This document shows positions 8,522 to 17,512 of a stretch of 33,658 nt of DNA, in pieces; position 1 is the stretch's first letter; every line of letters starts with the position of its first letter. The translations under genes and the position numbers were made by a program. The notes under the pieces are model-generated. The model ran no database searches. It was not told where the DNA came from and was given only the letters and a program-made list of their open reading frames with translations. Origin of the DNA: Prochlorococcus sp. AG-449-O05 (GTDB lineage Bacteria > Cyanobacteriota > Cyanobacteriia > PCC-6307 > Cyanobiaceae); NCBI GenBank assembly GCA_003212195.1, contig QCQM01000009.1, positions 1 to 33,658 of the forward strand, in the 5' to 3' direction.

Positions 8522-9976
8522 TTGACAGCTGATAAATTAGATAAGATAAAATTTGGAACTGATGGGTGGAGAGGAATTATTGGATTTGATTTTAATTTAT
8601 CCAATCTTTCAAGAGTTGTTGTTGCTGCATGCCAGGAGTTGTATTATCAATTCTATAAAGAAGTTAATTCAAAGAAAATTATTATTGGATATGATCGTAG
8701 ATTTATGGCTTGTGAATTTGCCAAGCAAATAGTGCCTTTTGTAAGAGGATGTGGTTTCGAACCGATCTTATCTAATAGTTTTGTTACAACACCCTCCTGT
8801 AGTTTCTATGCCAAAGAATTCGGTTGTCTTGGAGCATTAGTAATCACAGCAAGTCATAATCCATATAATTGGCTAGGTCTTAAAATAAAGAGCTTTAATG
8901 GATGTTCTGTTGATGAATCTTTTACAAGTGAAATTGAAAAAAGATTAGTGCTTGGAAATTCAATTGAAAAAATAGATGGTGTTAATCAATTGGTAGATAT
9001 TAAGAAATTTCATTTAGATAGAATTAAATCTCTTTTTGATATTGACTTTATTTCCAATAGATTGGAAAAAATGAAATTGAGAATTTTTGTAGATTCTATG
9101 CATGGTTCAGCTGCAAATTGTATGACTGAGATTTTTTCTTCTAATGATTTAGAAGTTATTTCAGAAATCAGGAAAGATGCCGATCCTTTTTTTGGAGGAA
9201 AACCTCCTGAACCTCTTTTAAACTATGTAGATGATTTAAATCAAACACTAATCAAAAATTCAACAAATGACGTTAAAACTCTAGGAATTATATTTGATGG
9301 CGATGGTGACAGAATTGCGGCAATTGATGAAAAAGGAAGATACTCTAGTACTCAAGATTTACTCCCTTACTTTATTAGCTATTTGGGCGAAATTAAAAAT
9401 AATTATTATCCAGTATTAAAGACCGTTAGTGGTTCAGATATTATTAAAAATATATCAGAGAGTCAAAACAGAGATGTTTTTGAACTTCCAGTTGGCTTTA
9501 AATATATTGCTGAAAAAATGATTAAAGAGAAAATTTTTATTGGAGGAGAAGAATCTGGGGGAGTTGGTTTTGGTGACTTTATGCCTGAGAGAGATGCTAT
9601 ATATGCAGCGATGGTTTTATTAAATGGAATTGCTGAAAAATCTCAGTATTTATATGAAACTTTAGATGAAATTCAAGAAGATTTTGGTCCAAGTTTTTAT
9701 AAAAGAATTGATATTAAACTTCCAAATCAGTCAGAAAAAAATAATGTAAAAGAATTTATCATAGATAATATTCCTGAAAATATTAATAATCACAAGTTAA
9801 AAAGTATCTCAAAGATTGATGGAATAAAGTTGAGAATTGATAAAAATTTTTGGCTTCTTTTTAGGTTTTCAGGAACAGAACCTCTTTTAAGATTATATTG
9901 TGAAGCACCAAAAGCATCTTATTTAGATGAGTTATTAGATTGGGGTCAAGTATTTATAAATTTGGCAGGAAAATAA
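8522..9976 (+). CDS. Alpha-D-phosphohexomutase (phosphoglucomutase/phosphomannomutase)
   Basis: This enzyme moves phosphate between C1 and C6 (or C6-amino) of a hexose, linking glycolysis with glycogen and envelope sugars. All four active-site loops are present: the phosphoserine loop TASHNPYNW with S111, the Mg loop DGDGDR at 259-264, the sugar-specificity loop GGEESGG at 341-347, and the phosphate loop RFSGTEP at 448-454. The length of 484 residues is normal. GEESG in the sugar loop is typical of phosphoglucomutase and phosphomannomutase members, so PGM activity is likely but PMM cannot be excluded. The start is TTG at 8522 with FGTDGWRG at residues 11-18 as expected. rdgB begins 2 bases after the stop. 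Confidence 0.93.
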   Translation: MTADKLDKIKFGTDGWRGIIGFDFNLSNLSRVVVAACQELYYQFYKEVNSKKIIIGYDRRFMACEFAKQIVPFVRGCGFEPILSNSFVTTPSCSFYAKEFGCLGALVITASHNPYNWLGLKIKSFNGCSVDESFTSEIEKRLVLGNSIEKIDGVNQLVDIKKFHLDRIKSLFDIDFISNRLEKMKLRIFVDSMHGSAANCMTEIFSSNDLEVISEIRKDADPFFGGKPPEPLLNYVDDLNQTLIKNSTNDVKTLGIIFDGDGDRIAAIDEKGRYSSTQDLLPYFISYLGEIKNNYYPVLKTVSGSDIIKNISESQNRDVFELPVGFKYIAEKMIKEKIFIGGEESGGVGFGDFMPERDAIYAAMVLLNGIAEKSQYLYETLDEIQEDFGPSFYKRIDIKLPNQSEKNNVKEFIIDNIPENINNHKLKSISKIDGIKLRIDKNFWLLFRFSGTEPLLRLYCEAPKASYLDELLDWGQVFINLAGK

Positions 9977-9978
9977 GG

Positions 9979-10554
9979 ATGAAAAATTTATATTTAGCGA
10001 GTAAGAATAAAGGTAAAATTGAAGAATATAAGAAATTGCTTGCTGGAGTTAATTGTAAATTATTTCTCCAGCCAGAATCATTAGAAGTTGAAGAGGATGG
10101 ACTGACATTTAGAGATAATGCAATTAAAAAAGCGAGTGAAGTTTCGAGAAAAACAAATAATTTTTCAATAGCAGATGATTCAGGAATTTGTATTGAAGCA
10201 CTAGATGGTAAGCCTGGCATTTACTCATCAAGATATGCAGAAAATGATCAGAAGAGAATTGAACGAGTTTTAAAAGAACTTGATGGAGTTCAAAATAGAA
10301 GCGCTTTCTTTATTGCTAATATTTGTGTTTGTTCCCCAAATGGTGAAGTGATTATTGAATCTGAGGCCAAATGTCATGGCAATATTATTTTAAACCCGCG
10401 AGGAAAATGTGGTTTTGGCTATGACCCAATTTTTGAGGAGAGTTCTACTAGATTAACTTTCGCAGAAATGAATAATGATATTAAAGACTCTTTTAGTCAT
10501 AGAGGAAAAGCATTAAAAAAAATTATTCCAGATTTAATTGAAATTTTTTCTTAA
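9979..10554 (+). CDS. rdgB: RdgB/HAM1-family dITP/XTP pyrophosphatase
   Basis: This enzyme hydrolyses non-canonical purine nucleoside triphosphates (dITP, ITP, XTP) to monophosphates and so keeps them out of DNA and RNA. The 191 residues contain LASKNKGKIEEY at the N-terminus, EEDGLTFRDNAIKKA, the metal site DDSGICIEALDGKPGIYS, NPRGKCGFGYDPIF, TFAEM and the C-terminal SHRGKAL, which are the full set of family motifs. I chose ATG 9979 rather than an in-frame start at 9940: the family begins right at LASxNxxK, and AATAAGG just upstream can serve as ribosome binding site. It starts 2 bases after the phosphomutase stop, so the two are coupled. It ends 2 bases before the convergent carotenoid oxygenase stop. 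Confidence 0.96.
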   Translation: MKNLYLASKNKGKIEEYKKLLAGVNCKLFLQPESLEVEEDGLTFRDNAIKKASEVSRKTNNFSIADDSGICIEALDGKPGIYSSRYAENDQKRIERVLKELDGVQNRSAFFIANICVCSPNGEVIIESEAKCHGNIILNPRGKCGFGYDPIFEESSTRLTFAEMNNDIKDSFSHRGKALKKIIPDLIEIFS

Positions 10555-10556
10555 AT

Positions 10557-12041
10557 TCAATTAACCCAAGATCCATGAAGGCCATGAGGAATTGAAATAG
10601 GTAATTCATAAACAGCTAATTCTTTTAAGTCTTTTGCGTCTAATATCACTAAATCGCTTCCTCTTCTTTCTCCGTTCCATAGAAGTATAAATAAAAATCC
10701 ATCATCTTCTTTTGAAGAATTTTCTGATGGAACCATTATTGGTTCACTTACGAATCCACTTGGACCTGCTGACCAAGAAATCTCTTCCTTAGAAGTTAAA
10801 TTTATTTTTTTTATTGCTTGAAGAGGAGCGTTCCCTAGCTTTTGAGAAGTGCTTGCCATCCAACTAAAAGTTGCTTTTAATCCTAAGTTTTTAGGATTAA
10901 CAACAGCAAATTCACAACATTGTTCACTTAAAGTTTCAAGTTCACTAGTATTTTTCTTTAGATCGATAATGGATCTTTTCAGCTTTCCTTCTGGATATTT
11001 ATCAAAGTCAATATCCCTAAAATTCTCGTCTGGACCAACTGATGGGAAATCATCATAAAAAATACTATCTAATACGATTTTGGAATCTTTTTCAAATGCA
11101 TTTACATGATGAAAAACGAATCCTTCTGGAGCATCTATTATTAACGGTGGCTGACCTCTAAATAATCCACTTTCTCTGGGGATGATAAAAAACTTTGCCT
11201 TTTTATTTGGGTTTGATTTTAGACATTGTGCTGCTCCTTTTTGACCCATAACAAATGGAAGAGGATTGAAATCAATAGCATTCTGTAAAAATATTGCCCA
11301 ATTAGTTGTAATTGCGAAATCATGGAGGAATGCAAAGCCATTAAAGGTATCTTTTCTGTCGAAAATGAGATCTCCAGAATTTGTACCAGCATTATTAAAT
11401 TCCATTAATCTGATGGTACTTTTTGGCCCGGTTTGGACTCCAAAGGTGACTAAAAGTTCTGAAGATGCATTTGAGTTTAGGTCTGTTTTGGGATGAGCAC
11501 TGAATGCTTCGTTAGGTTTGAGTACCCCTTTTAATGTTGTTAAACCAATAGTGTCAAGACTATCAGGATCCATTGCATGTGGACCTGCGGCTTCCCATAA
11601 TGCGAGAATTTCATCTCCTAATTTAATGACATGAGTATTAGCGATATTCTTAAATTTTAGATCTAATGCATTATTTAAAATTCCTCCGTTTTTTTGTGTC
11701 CCAAAAACACCTCTATAAATAAATTTATTTATTTTTTCTTCTTCCAAATAGCCTTTAGTTTTAACAAATCTGTTTGTTAAGAATGGCTGACCATTTTCGA
11801 ATTTTATGGATGTAATCATTCCATCACCATCAAATGGATGATGAACCCATTGTCCATCTCTCTCTAATATCCCTGGTCCATTTCTTAATAATGTTCCATT
11901 TAAATTTTTAATATTATTACCTTTGCTAATTGTTAGAGGCTCTTTAGTTAGCTCCTTTTCTACATTTTGATACGCACTTGACCAATCTTCTTTATTGAAA
12001 ATTTTAAATTTATCAATTTTTTTATCTTGTAAATTAGTCAC
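10557..12041 (-). CDS. Carotenoid oxygenase (RPE65/apocarotenoid oxygenase family)
   Basis: The 494-residue protein belongs to the Fe(II)-dependent carotenoid cleavage dioxygenases, seven-bladed beta-propellers. The four iron-binding histidines can be assigned: H183 in SAHPK, H240 in FLHDFA, H311 in FHHVNAFE and H486 in the C-terminal PHGLHGSWV. Spacing and length agree with cyanobacterial apocarotenal oxygenase, which cleaves beta-apocarotenals to retinal. The natural substrate here is unknown; Prochlorococcus makes zeaxanthin, beta- and alpha-carotene. The start is GTG at 12039-12041, with no competing ATG before about residue 75. It is 73 bases downstream of hisB on the same strand, and may be the last gene of a fabI-hisB transcript. 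Confidence 0.93.
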   Translation of the reverse strand: MTNLQDKKIDKFKIFNKEDWSSAYQNVEKELTKEPLTISKGNNIKNLNGTLLRNGPGILERDGQWVHHPFDGDGMITSIKFENGQPFLTNRFVKTKGYLEEEKINKFIYRGVFGTQKNGGILNNALDLKFKNIANTHVIKLGDEILALWEAAGPHAMDPDSLDTIGLTTLKGVLKPNEAFSAHPKTDLNSNASSELLVTFGVQTGPKSTIRLMEFNNAGTNSGDLIFDRKDTFNGFAFLHDFAITTNWAIFLQNAIDFNPLPFVMGQKGAAQCLKSNPNKKAKFFIIPRESGLFRGQPPLIIDAPEGFVFHHVNAFEKDSKIVLDSIFYDDFPSVGPDENFRDIDFDKYPEGKLKRSIIDLKKNTSELETLSEQCCEFAVVNPKNLGLKATFSWMASTSQKLGNAPLQAIKKINLTSKEEISWSAGPSGFVSEPIMVPSENSSKEDDGFLFILLWNGERRGSDLVILDAKDLKELAVYELPISIPHGLHGSWVN

Positions 12042-12114
12042 AACAGAATGATTACTCTAACTATTTTCGCCAAAAATCAACTGAATTGTGGCTGATTCGA
12101 AAAAAATTCCTATT

Positions 12115-12720
12115 TTATTGATTTTCTAACATCCCTTTACTGCTTGGAATCGAATCAGATCTTCTTAGATCAAGTTCGGTAGCCATTCTCATTGCTCTTG
12201 AAAAAGCTTTAAAGCACGCCTCAACTATGTGATGTGAATTACTACCTCTTATTTGATTAATGTGCAGAGTAATACCGCTATTATTTACAAAGGCAATAAA
12301 AAACTCTCTTACTAGTTCAGTATCATACTTTCCTATTCTAGGCGCTTTTAATTGAAGATCATAAGATAGATGCGGTCTCCCAGAGCAGTCTAAAGTGACT
12401 TGAACTAATGCTTCATCTAATGGGGCAAAGAAATGTCCAAATCTGCTTATTCCTTTTCTTTCTCCCAAGGCTTTTGAAAATGCTTTACCTAATGCTATTC
12501 CTACATCTTCATTTGTATGATGATCATCAATATGGGTATCTCCAATTGCTTTTATTTTTAAATCAAATAAACCATGACTGGATATTTGATGAAGCATATG
12601 ATCTAGGAATGGTATCCCGGTATCAATCTCGGAAATCCCATTTCCATCTATGTTTATAAATACAGAAATATCTGTTTCATTCGTTTTTCTTTTTATTTCA
12701 GATTGCCTTAGAGATGACAT
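12115..12720 (-). CDS. hisB: Imidazoleglycerol-phosphate dehydratase
   Basis: This enzyme dehydrates imidazole glycerol phosphate to imidazole acetol phosphate in histidine synthesis. It is monofunctional (201 residues), as in cyanobacteria and plants, without the phosphatase domain found in enterics. The Mn-binding motifs are [13 protein letters not shown] at 38-50, [12 protein letters not shown] at 61-72 and [15 protein letters not shown] in the C-terminal repeat. The ATG start places [12 protein letters not shown] at the N-terminus as expected. It lies 20 bases after fabI, so the two are likely cotranscribed although their pathways are unrelated. No other his gene is in the window. Confidence 0.97.
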   Translation of the reverse strand: MSSLRQSEIKRKTNETDISVFINIDGNGISEIDTGIPFLDHMLHQISSHGLFDLKIKAIGDTHIDDHHTNEDVGIALGKAFSKALGERKGISRFGHFFAPLDEALVQVTLDCSGRPHLSYDLQLKAPRIGKYDTELVREFFIAFVNNSGITLHINQIRGSNSHHIVEACFKAFSRAMRMATELDLRRSDSIPSSKGMLENQ

Positions 12721-12740
12721 TTTTATGAAAAAAACTTAGT

Positions 12741-13523
12741 TTACATTCCATTAATGCAGTAACCCGCATCAACATAAATTGTTTGGCCTGAAATGCCGCT
12801 TGAGAGGTCACTCAATAAAAAAGCAGCAGTATTTCCTACTTCTGTTTGAGTTACTGTTCTGCGTAAAGGAGCCTTTTCTTCAACATTGTGAATCATATCT
12901 AAAATGCCACCTATAGCTGAACTAGCAAGTGTTCTTATAGGTCCAGCACTTATTGCGTTAACTCTGACTTGTTTTTCGGGACCAAGTTCTGCAGAAAGAT
13001 ATCTTACTGAAGCTTCTAAAGCTGCTTTAGCAACTCCCATCACGTTATAGTTTGGAATTGCCCTTTCTGATCCTAAATAAGTTAATGAGACAACTCCAGC
13101 ACCATTACTAAAAAGTGGTTTTGCTGCTTTACATAAAGGTGCTAACGAATACGCACTTATATTAAGAGCCCTATCAAAACCCTCTGAAGTGGTGGCACTA
13201 TAATCTCCAACCAATTCATCCCGTCCTGCAAATGCTAGACAGTGAACTAATCCGTCAATTTGCCCCCAATTGTCGTTTATATTATTAAAGATTTCTTCAA
13301 TTTGAGCTGGATTTTGAACATCAAGAGGCAAAAATAACGATGGGTTTAAAGGTTCAGTTAGTTCTCTAACTTTAGACTCGAATCTTCCCTTATCATCAGG
13401 CAAATATGTGATTCCAAGTTCTGCGCCAGCTTTTGAAAGTTGTTGAGCTATACCCCATGCTATTGAACGATTGTTGGCAATTCCTGTAACAAGAATTTTT
13501 TTGCCAGTTAGATTTAGAAGCAT
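12741..13523 (-). CDS. fabI: Enoyl-[acyl-carrier-protein] reductase (NADH)
   Basis: This enzyme performs the last reduction of each cycle of type-II fatty acid synthesis. The 260-residue short-chain dehydrogenase shows the FabI-specific cofactor motif GIANNRSIAWGIA at 14-26. The active-site stretch TYLGSERAIPNYNVMGVAK (148-166) carries Y149, Y159 and K166, the FabI Tyr-x6-Lys spacing rather than the ordinary SDR Tyr-x3-Lys. It ends in the usual SGQTIYVDAGYCINGM. ATG at 13521-13523 fits the family N-terminus. Its promoter must lie in the 98-base divergent gap before the redoxin-like gene, where I see no clear box. Confidence 0.97.
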   Translation of the reverse strand: MLLNLTGKKILVTGIANNRSIAWGIAQQLSKAGAELGITYLPDDKGRFESKVRELTEPLNPSLFLPLDVQNPAQIEEIFNNINDNWGQIDGLVHCLAFAGRDELVGDYSATTSEGFDRALNISAYSLAPLCKAAKPLFSNGAGVVSLTYLGSERAIPNYNVMGVAKAALEASVRYLSAELGPEKQVRVNAISAGPIRTLASSAIGGILDMIHNVEEKAPLRRTVTQTEVGNTAAFLLSDLSSGISGQTIYVDAGYCINGM

Positions 13524-13627
13524 TTTGTTGATTATTTCTATTATTCTCCTATATAAAAGTACCTATCTTTACGGATTACTGCAAAATATACAATAATTTT
13601 CAAATATAAAGAATTTTTAACTTGAAC

Positions 13628-14221
13628 ATGGTCAGAACAAATTCTATGGTTTTGGAATTAGGTTTTCAATTACCTAATTTCCAAATGTTAAATGCTAATT
13701 CTTCAAAAAATGAATATTTTAATTCTCATAATCTAGATAATCGGCATTTACTTTTAATGTTTATTTGTGCCCATTGCCCATTTGTTAAATATATTGAGAA
13801 TCAAATTTTCACCTTAAGTAAAGAAATTGAAAATACAGTTCAAACAGTTGCAATTTCTAGTAATGATATTGTCACTCATCCTTCAGACTCTCCTAAAAAT
13901 TTGAGATTACAAGCACAATCACAGGGATGGAGTTTTCCTTATCTATATGATGAAAATCAAAATTTTGCTAAGGAACTAAAAGCGGCTTGCACCCCAGATT
14001 TTTATCTTTTTTCAAATGAAGGAGATGGTTATTTTTTATTGTTTTATCATGGCCAATTAGACGATAGTAGACCAGGTAATAATATCCCTCTGTCTGGAAA
14101 AGATTTGCGCTCTGCCGTAAAAGATTTGAATCAAGATAATTCTTATCCTTCAAATCAGATGCCTTCTTTAGGTTGCAATATAAAATGGACTCCTGGTAAA
14201 GAACCAAGTTGGTTTAAATGA
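13628..14221 (+). CDS. Redoxin (thioredoxin-fold) protein
   Basis: A 197-residue predicted thioredoxin-fold protein of the AhpC/TSA-redoxin group. ICAHCPFVKY contains a C-x-x-C pair (C47 and C50 from this start), and ACTPDFYLFS has the cis-proline segment TPD preceded by a third Cys (C121). The rest, SFPYLYDENQNFAKELKA, matches redoxin proteins. No signal peptide or membrane segment is visible, so it is probably cytosolic and may act as thiol reductase or peroxidase-like protein; no substrate is known to me. A TTG two codons upstream (13622) is an alternative start, and ATG 13649 also precedes the conserved LELGFQLPNF. It is divergent from fabI and 53 bases before the aminotransferase. Confidence 0.85.
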   Translation: MVRTNSMVLELGFQLPNFQMLNANSSKNEYFNSHNLDNRHLLLMFICAHCPFVKYIENQIFTLSKEIENTVQTVAISSNDIVTHPSDSPKNLRLQAQSQGWSFPYLYDENQNFAKELKAACTPDFYLFSNEGDGYFLLFYHGQLDDSRPGNNIPLSGKDLRSAVKDLNQDNSYPSNQMPSLGCNIKWTPGKEPSWFK

Positions 14222-14274
14222 ATTAAAATTTTTTTTTACCCATAGAAATATGGTTTAGGGTTAATATATTCACT

Positions 14275-15480
14275 ATGCAGATACCTCCATTTACTTTAAA
14301 TAGGCAGTACCAAGAAATTGGCTCAGAAATTGAGAGTGAGGTTTCTAAAGTTTTAAAAGGGGGCCAGTATATTGGAGGACAAGAAATTGCCAAATTTGAG
14401 GAGAGTTTTTCTAGTCTGATTGGTGTTGAAAATACTATTGGATGTAATAGTGGAACTGATGCTTTAGTATTAGCTTTGCGCGCATTAGATATTGGTGCGG
14501 GTGATGAAGTTATTACTTCATCTTTTAGCTTTTTTGCGACTGCAGAGGCTATTAGTGCAGTTGGTGCTAATCCTGTTTTGGTAGATATAGATCCAGAAAC
14601 TTATCTCATTAATACTGAATTAATTGAACAAGAAATAAATTCTAATACCAAGGCAATTATGCCAGTTCATCTATTTGGGAATGCAGTGAATATGACCTTA
14701 ATAAAATCTTTGGCCAAGAAATATGACTTAAAAGTAATCGAAGATTGTGCTCAGGCAACATGCACAATGTGGGAAAATTCCAAAGTTGGTAGTATCGGTG
14801 ATATAGGTTGTTTTAGCTTTTTCCCTACTAAAAATTTAGGAGCTGCTGGAGATGGTGGAGCAGTAACAACTTCAAATCATAAGATTGCCAAAAAAATTAG
14901 AGAACTAGCTGTTCATGGTAGCCCAATAAGATATCACCATACTCAAATTGGATACAACAGCAGACTTGATACAATTCAAGCCGCCATATTAAATATCAAA
15001 ATTAAATATATTTCTAAGTGGATTAATAATCGTAAAAAAATCGCCAATAATTATCTTAATTTATTAGAAAAAAATCTATTTATTAGTTTTCCAAAAATTA
15101 CCTCTGATTCAATTTCCCATTCTTGGAATCAATTTGTCATCAAATTAAGAAACGATAAATATTTTTTAAATGAAGATTTTTCAAATTTATTTGATACTGA
15201 TTGTAAAAAATACTATTCCTTAAGGAATTTGGTAAAACAACAACTTTTTGAAAAAGGTATTAATTCAATTATTTATTATCCAATTCCAATACACGCACAA
15301 ATAGCTTACAAAAATAAAAATTTTTCTAGAACAAAACTTATAAATACAGAGAGAATTTGTACAGAAGTTCTTAGTCTTCCAATGTTTCCTGAAATTTCTT
15401 ATGAAGAGCAATTTTATGTAGCAGAAAATTTAAATAAAGTTTTAAAGAATTGTATAGAGGAAATTCAAATTTCAGCATAA
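14275..15480 (+). CDS. DegT/DnrJ/EryC1/StrS-family PLP-dependent aminotransferase
   Basis: The 401 residues are a complete fold-type I aminotransferase of the family that aminates keto-sugars. The PLP lysine is K186 in FFPTKNLGAAGDGG, the pyridine-nitrogen Asp is D157 in EDCAQ, and the phosphate-binding stretch is GCNSGTDAL near 57-65. RYHHTQIGYNSRLDTIQAAIL is the usual substrate-loop region and YPIPIHAQ lies near the C-terminus. Family members build amino sugars for envelope or O-antigen glycans, but some have other roles; no sugar genes adjoin it, so the substrate is open. Its 3' end overlaps the convergent photolyase by 16 bases. The 53-base leader holds a small GAAA-capped hairpin (see rejected items). 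Confidence 0.93.
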   Translation: MQIPPFTLNRQYQEIGSEIESEVSKVLKGGQYIGGQEIAKFEESFSSLIGVENTIGCNSGTDALVLALRALDIGAGDEVITSSFSFFATAEAISAVGANPVLVDIDPETYLINTELIEQEINSNTKAIMPVHLFGNAVNMTLIKSLAKKYDLKVIEDCAQATCTMWENSKVGSIGDIGCFSFFPTKNLGAAGDGGAVTTSNHKIAKKIRELAVHGSPIRYHHTQIGYNSRLDTIQAAILNIKIKYISKWINNRKKIANNYLNLLEKNLFISFPKITSDSISHSWNQFVIKLRNDKYFLNEDFSNLFDTDCKKYYSLRNLVKQQLFEKGINSIIYYPIPIHAQIAYKNKNFSRTKLINTERICTEVLSLPMFPEISYEEQFYVAENLNKVLKNCIEEIQISA

Positions 15481-16901
15481 AGTGATTTAAATAATCTTTG
15501 TTGTATGTTGTGATTGATAATGGGGCTTGAATAATTATTTTTTTCTAAATTAGATATCTCTCCATTTAATAATTCTGAATTTGATACTTTAGATAATTCA
15601 GGAATCCAATATTTTATATATTCGCAAATAGGATCAAATTTTTTTGCTTGGGTATATGGATTAAAAATTCTAAGTGGTTTTGGATCCATACCGCTACTGG
15701 CGCTCCACTGCCATCCCCCATTATTTGCAGCTAAGTCTCCATCAACCAACGTCTCCATAAATTTTTTCTCGCCCATTTGCCAACTGCATATAAGATCTTT
15801 TACCAGAAATGAAGCGACTATCATTCTACATCTGTTATGCATCCAGCCAGTACTATTTAGTTGACGCATTGCAGCATCAACTATAGGTACTCCGGTCTCT
15901 CCGTTGCTCCAATGTTGAAACCATTCATTATTGTTTTGCCATGGAAAGTGATCCCATTTTTTTCTATATGGACCTTTTTCTAGCTCTGGGAAATGGAATA
16001 AGCAATGTTGATAAAATTCACGCCAAACAAGTTCTTTTTGCCAAGTTTCAATTGATATGTAATTTTCTTGATCTGCAAAATCTGAATTTAACTTTAATGT
16101 GGCGTTCCAAACTTTTCTAATGCTGATGGTGCCGAATCTGAGAGATGCACTTAGAAATGATGTCGCATTATGGGAAGGAAAATCTCTTAAAGAATTATAA
16201 GAATATATTTTTTTTTCGTTAATGAAGTTTTCTAATAATGTTTCTGCAGCATTCTCTCCAGGTCTACATGGACAAATATTCGAACCAGGGAATTTGATAT
16301 TTTTGATAAATTTCTCTAGAACTGAATTAGATGAATTTATTATCTTATTTTCTTTGAGTTTATTATCTATATCTTTAAACTGGAAAACAACTTTATCTAG
16401 TTCATATGAACCTAATAAATTCATTTTTGATTTAATGTTTTTATAAAAAGGTCCATAAACTGAATAAGGATTATTATTACCTGAAAATATTTTTAAAGGT
16501 TCTACTAATAAGTGATCCCAAGTTTCGAAAACTTGAATATTTTGTTCTTTTAAATTTTTTTTTATTTGTAAATCGCGGTTAATCTCATAAGGCTCAATTG
16601 ATCTATTCCAAAAAACAAATTTAGCATCTATTTTCTTTGCTAATTGAGGAATTATTAATACCGGATCTCCTTCTTCCATAACTAATCTACTACCCATTTT
16701 TTCCCAATTATTTCCTAATTCTTGAAGCGAATTTCCTAGAAACCAAGCTCTTGAACTTGCATTGAAATCATGTGAGTAATTTTTATCAAATATATAAGTT
16801 GAAGTAATAGCATTTGATAATGAATATGCTTTGATTAAAGCTTGATTATCAAATATTCTTAAATCCTTTCTATGCCAAAAAAGTATTCTAGGTTTATTCA
16901 T
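15465..16901 (-). CDS. phrB: Deoxyribodipyrimidine photolyase (class I, FAD)
   Basis: This enzyme repairs UV cyclobutane pyrimidine dimers using light. The 478 residues match the family length. The N-terminal antenna domain starts ILFWHRKDLRIFDNQAL. The C-terminal FAD domain has WQKELVWREFYQHCL, GVPIVDAAMRQLNSTGWMHN and GDLAANNGGWQWSASSG, including the NxGGWQW segment that marks true photolyases rather than most cryptochromes. Which antenna chromophore it uses (methenyl-folate or 8-HDF) cannot be read directly. Its ATG overlaps the stop of the upstream Nudix gene by 3 bases, so folK, Nudix and photolyase form one apparent operon. Light repair fits a surface-ocean cell. Confidence 0.95.
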   Translation of the reverse strand: MNKPRILFWHRKDLRIFDNQALIKAYSLSNAITSTYIFDKNYSHDFNASSRAWFLGNSLQELGNNWEKMGSRLVMEEGDPVLIIPQLAKKIDAKFVFWNRSIEPYEINRDLQIKKNLKEQNIQVFETWDHLLVEPLKIFSGNNNPYSVYGPFYKNIKSKMNLLGSYELDKVVFQFKDIDNKLKENKIINSSNSVLEKFIKNIKFPGSNICPCRPGENAAETLLENFINEKKIYSYNSLRDFPSHNATSFLSASLRFGTISIRKVWNATLKLNSDFADQENYISIETWQKELVWREFYQHCLFHFPELEKGPYRKKWDHFPWQNNNEWFQHWSNGETGVPIVDAAMRQLNSTGWMHNRCRMIVASFLVKDLICSWQMGEKKFMETLVDGDLAANNGGWQWSASSGMDPKPLRIFNPYTQAKKFDPICEYIKYWIPELSKVSNSELLNGEISNLEKNNYSSPIINHNIQQRLFKSLYAEI

Positions 16902-17461
16902 AATTTATCTAAAAATTGTTTAGCTCTGAACCAAGCTGTCACAGTTTTTGCGTCAAGAATTTCATCCCCACTAGAAATAAGATTATCTAGTTCTTCGGAA
17001 TTTAAAAATAATACTTCTATATCTTCATCTAAATCTCCTTTAACTTCGGAATTGAGTTTGTTTAAATCACGAGCTAAAAATAAATAAATTTCTTCATCTG
17101 CATAACCAGGAGCAGGGACAAGAGTTCCTAGTTCATCCCATTTGTTTGCACTGAATCCAGTCTCTTCTTGTATTTCTCTTTGAATTGAATTGATAGGTGT
17201 TTCACCTATTTCTAATGTACCTGCTGGAAATTCTAATAAATATCTTGAAACAGCAAATCTATATTGCCGAAGAATGATAACTTTATTGTCTTTTGTAATA
17301 GGTACGGCTAATGCTGCCCCAGGATGCTTAATGTATCCATATTCACCTTCATGTCCATTTGGAAGCTCAATTCTATTTATTTCGAAACTAAATTTTTTTG
17401 ACTTCAACTCAGATATTTTTTCTTTAAAAATGGATCTTTTTATAAATTTTTTGTTGCCCAT
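16898..17461 (-). CDS. Nudix hydrolase, ADP-ribose pyrophosphatase-like
   Basis: The 187-residue protein carries a perfect Nudix box, G-x5-E-x7-RE-x2-EE-x-GF, at residues 81-103 (G81, E87, R95, E96, E99, E100, G102). A proline about 16 residues after it (PAPGYADEE) is the mark of the ADP-ribose pyrophosphatase subgroup. EYGYIKHPGAALAVPI and the REL/RQYR segment before the box also fit that group. It would split ADP-ribose or related dinucleotides into AMP and a phosphosugar. It is translationally coupled to the photolyase (overlapping ends) and follows folK by 51 bases. The exact substrate is inferred. Confidence 0.93.
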   Translation of the reverse strand: MGNKKFIKRSIFKEKISELKSKKFSFEINRIELPNGHEGEYGYIKHPGAALAVPITKDNKVIILRQYRFAVSRYLLEFPAGTLEIGETPINSIQREIQEETGFSANKWDELGTLVPAPGYADEEIYLFLARDLNKLNSEVKGDLDEDIEVLFLNSEELDNLISSGDEILDAKTVTAWFRAKQFLDKL

Positions 17462-17512
17462 AATTTTTAAATATAAATAGCCTAACAGTTATTTTTTGGT
17501 TTTGTAAATCAT

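Noticed and set aside
9940-9978. Earlier in-frame start for rdgB
   Set aside because: It would overlap the phosphomutase and add 13 residues before the conserved N-terminal motif; ATG 9979 with AAGG upstream fits better.
14240-14253. Hairpin CCATA-GAAA-TATGG before the aminotransferase
   Set aside because: The stem is only 5 bp and no T-run follows it on the plus strand, so it is neither a clear terminator nor a recognisable riboswitch.
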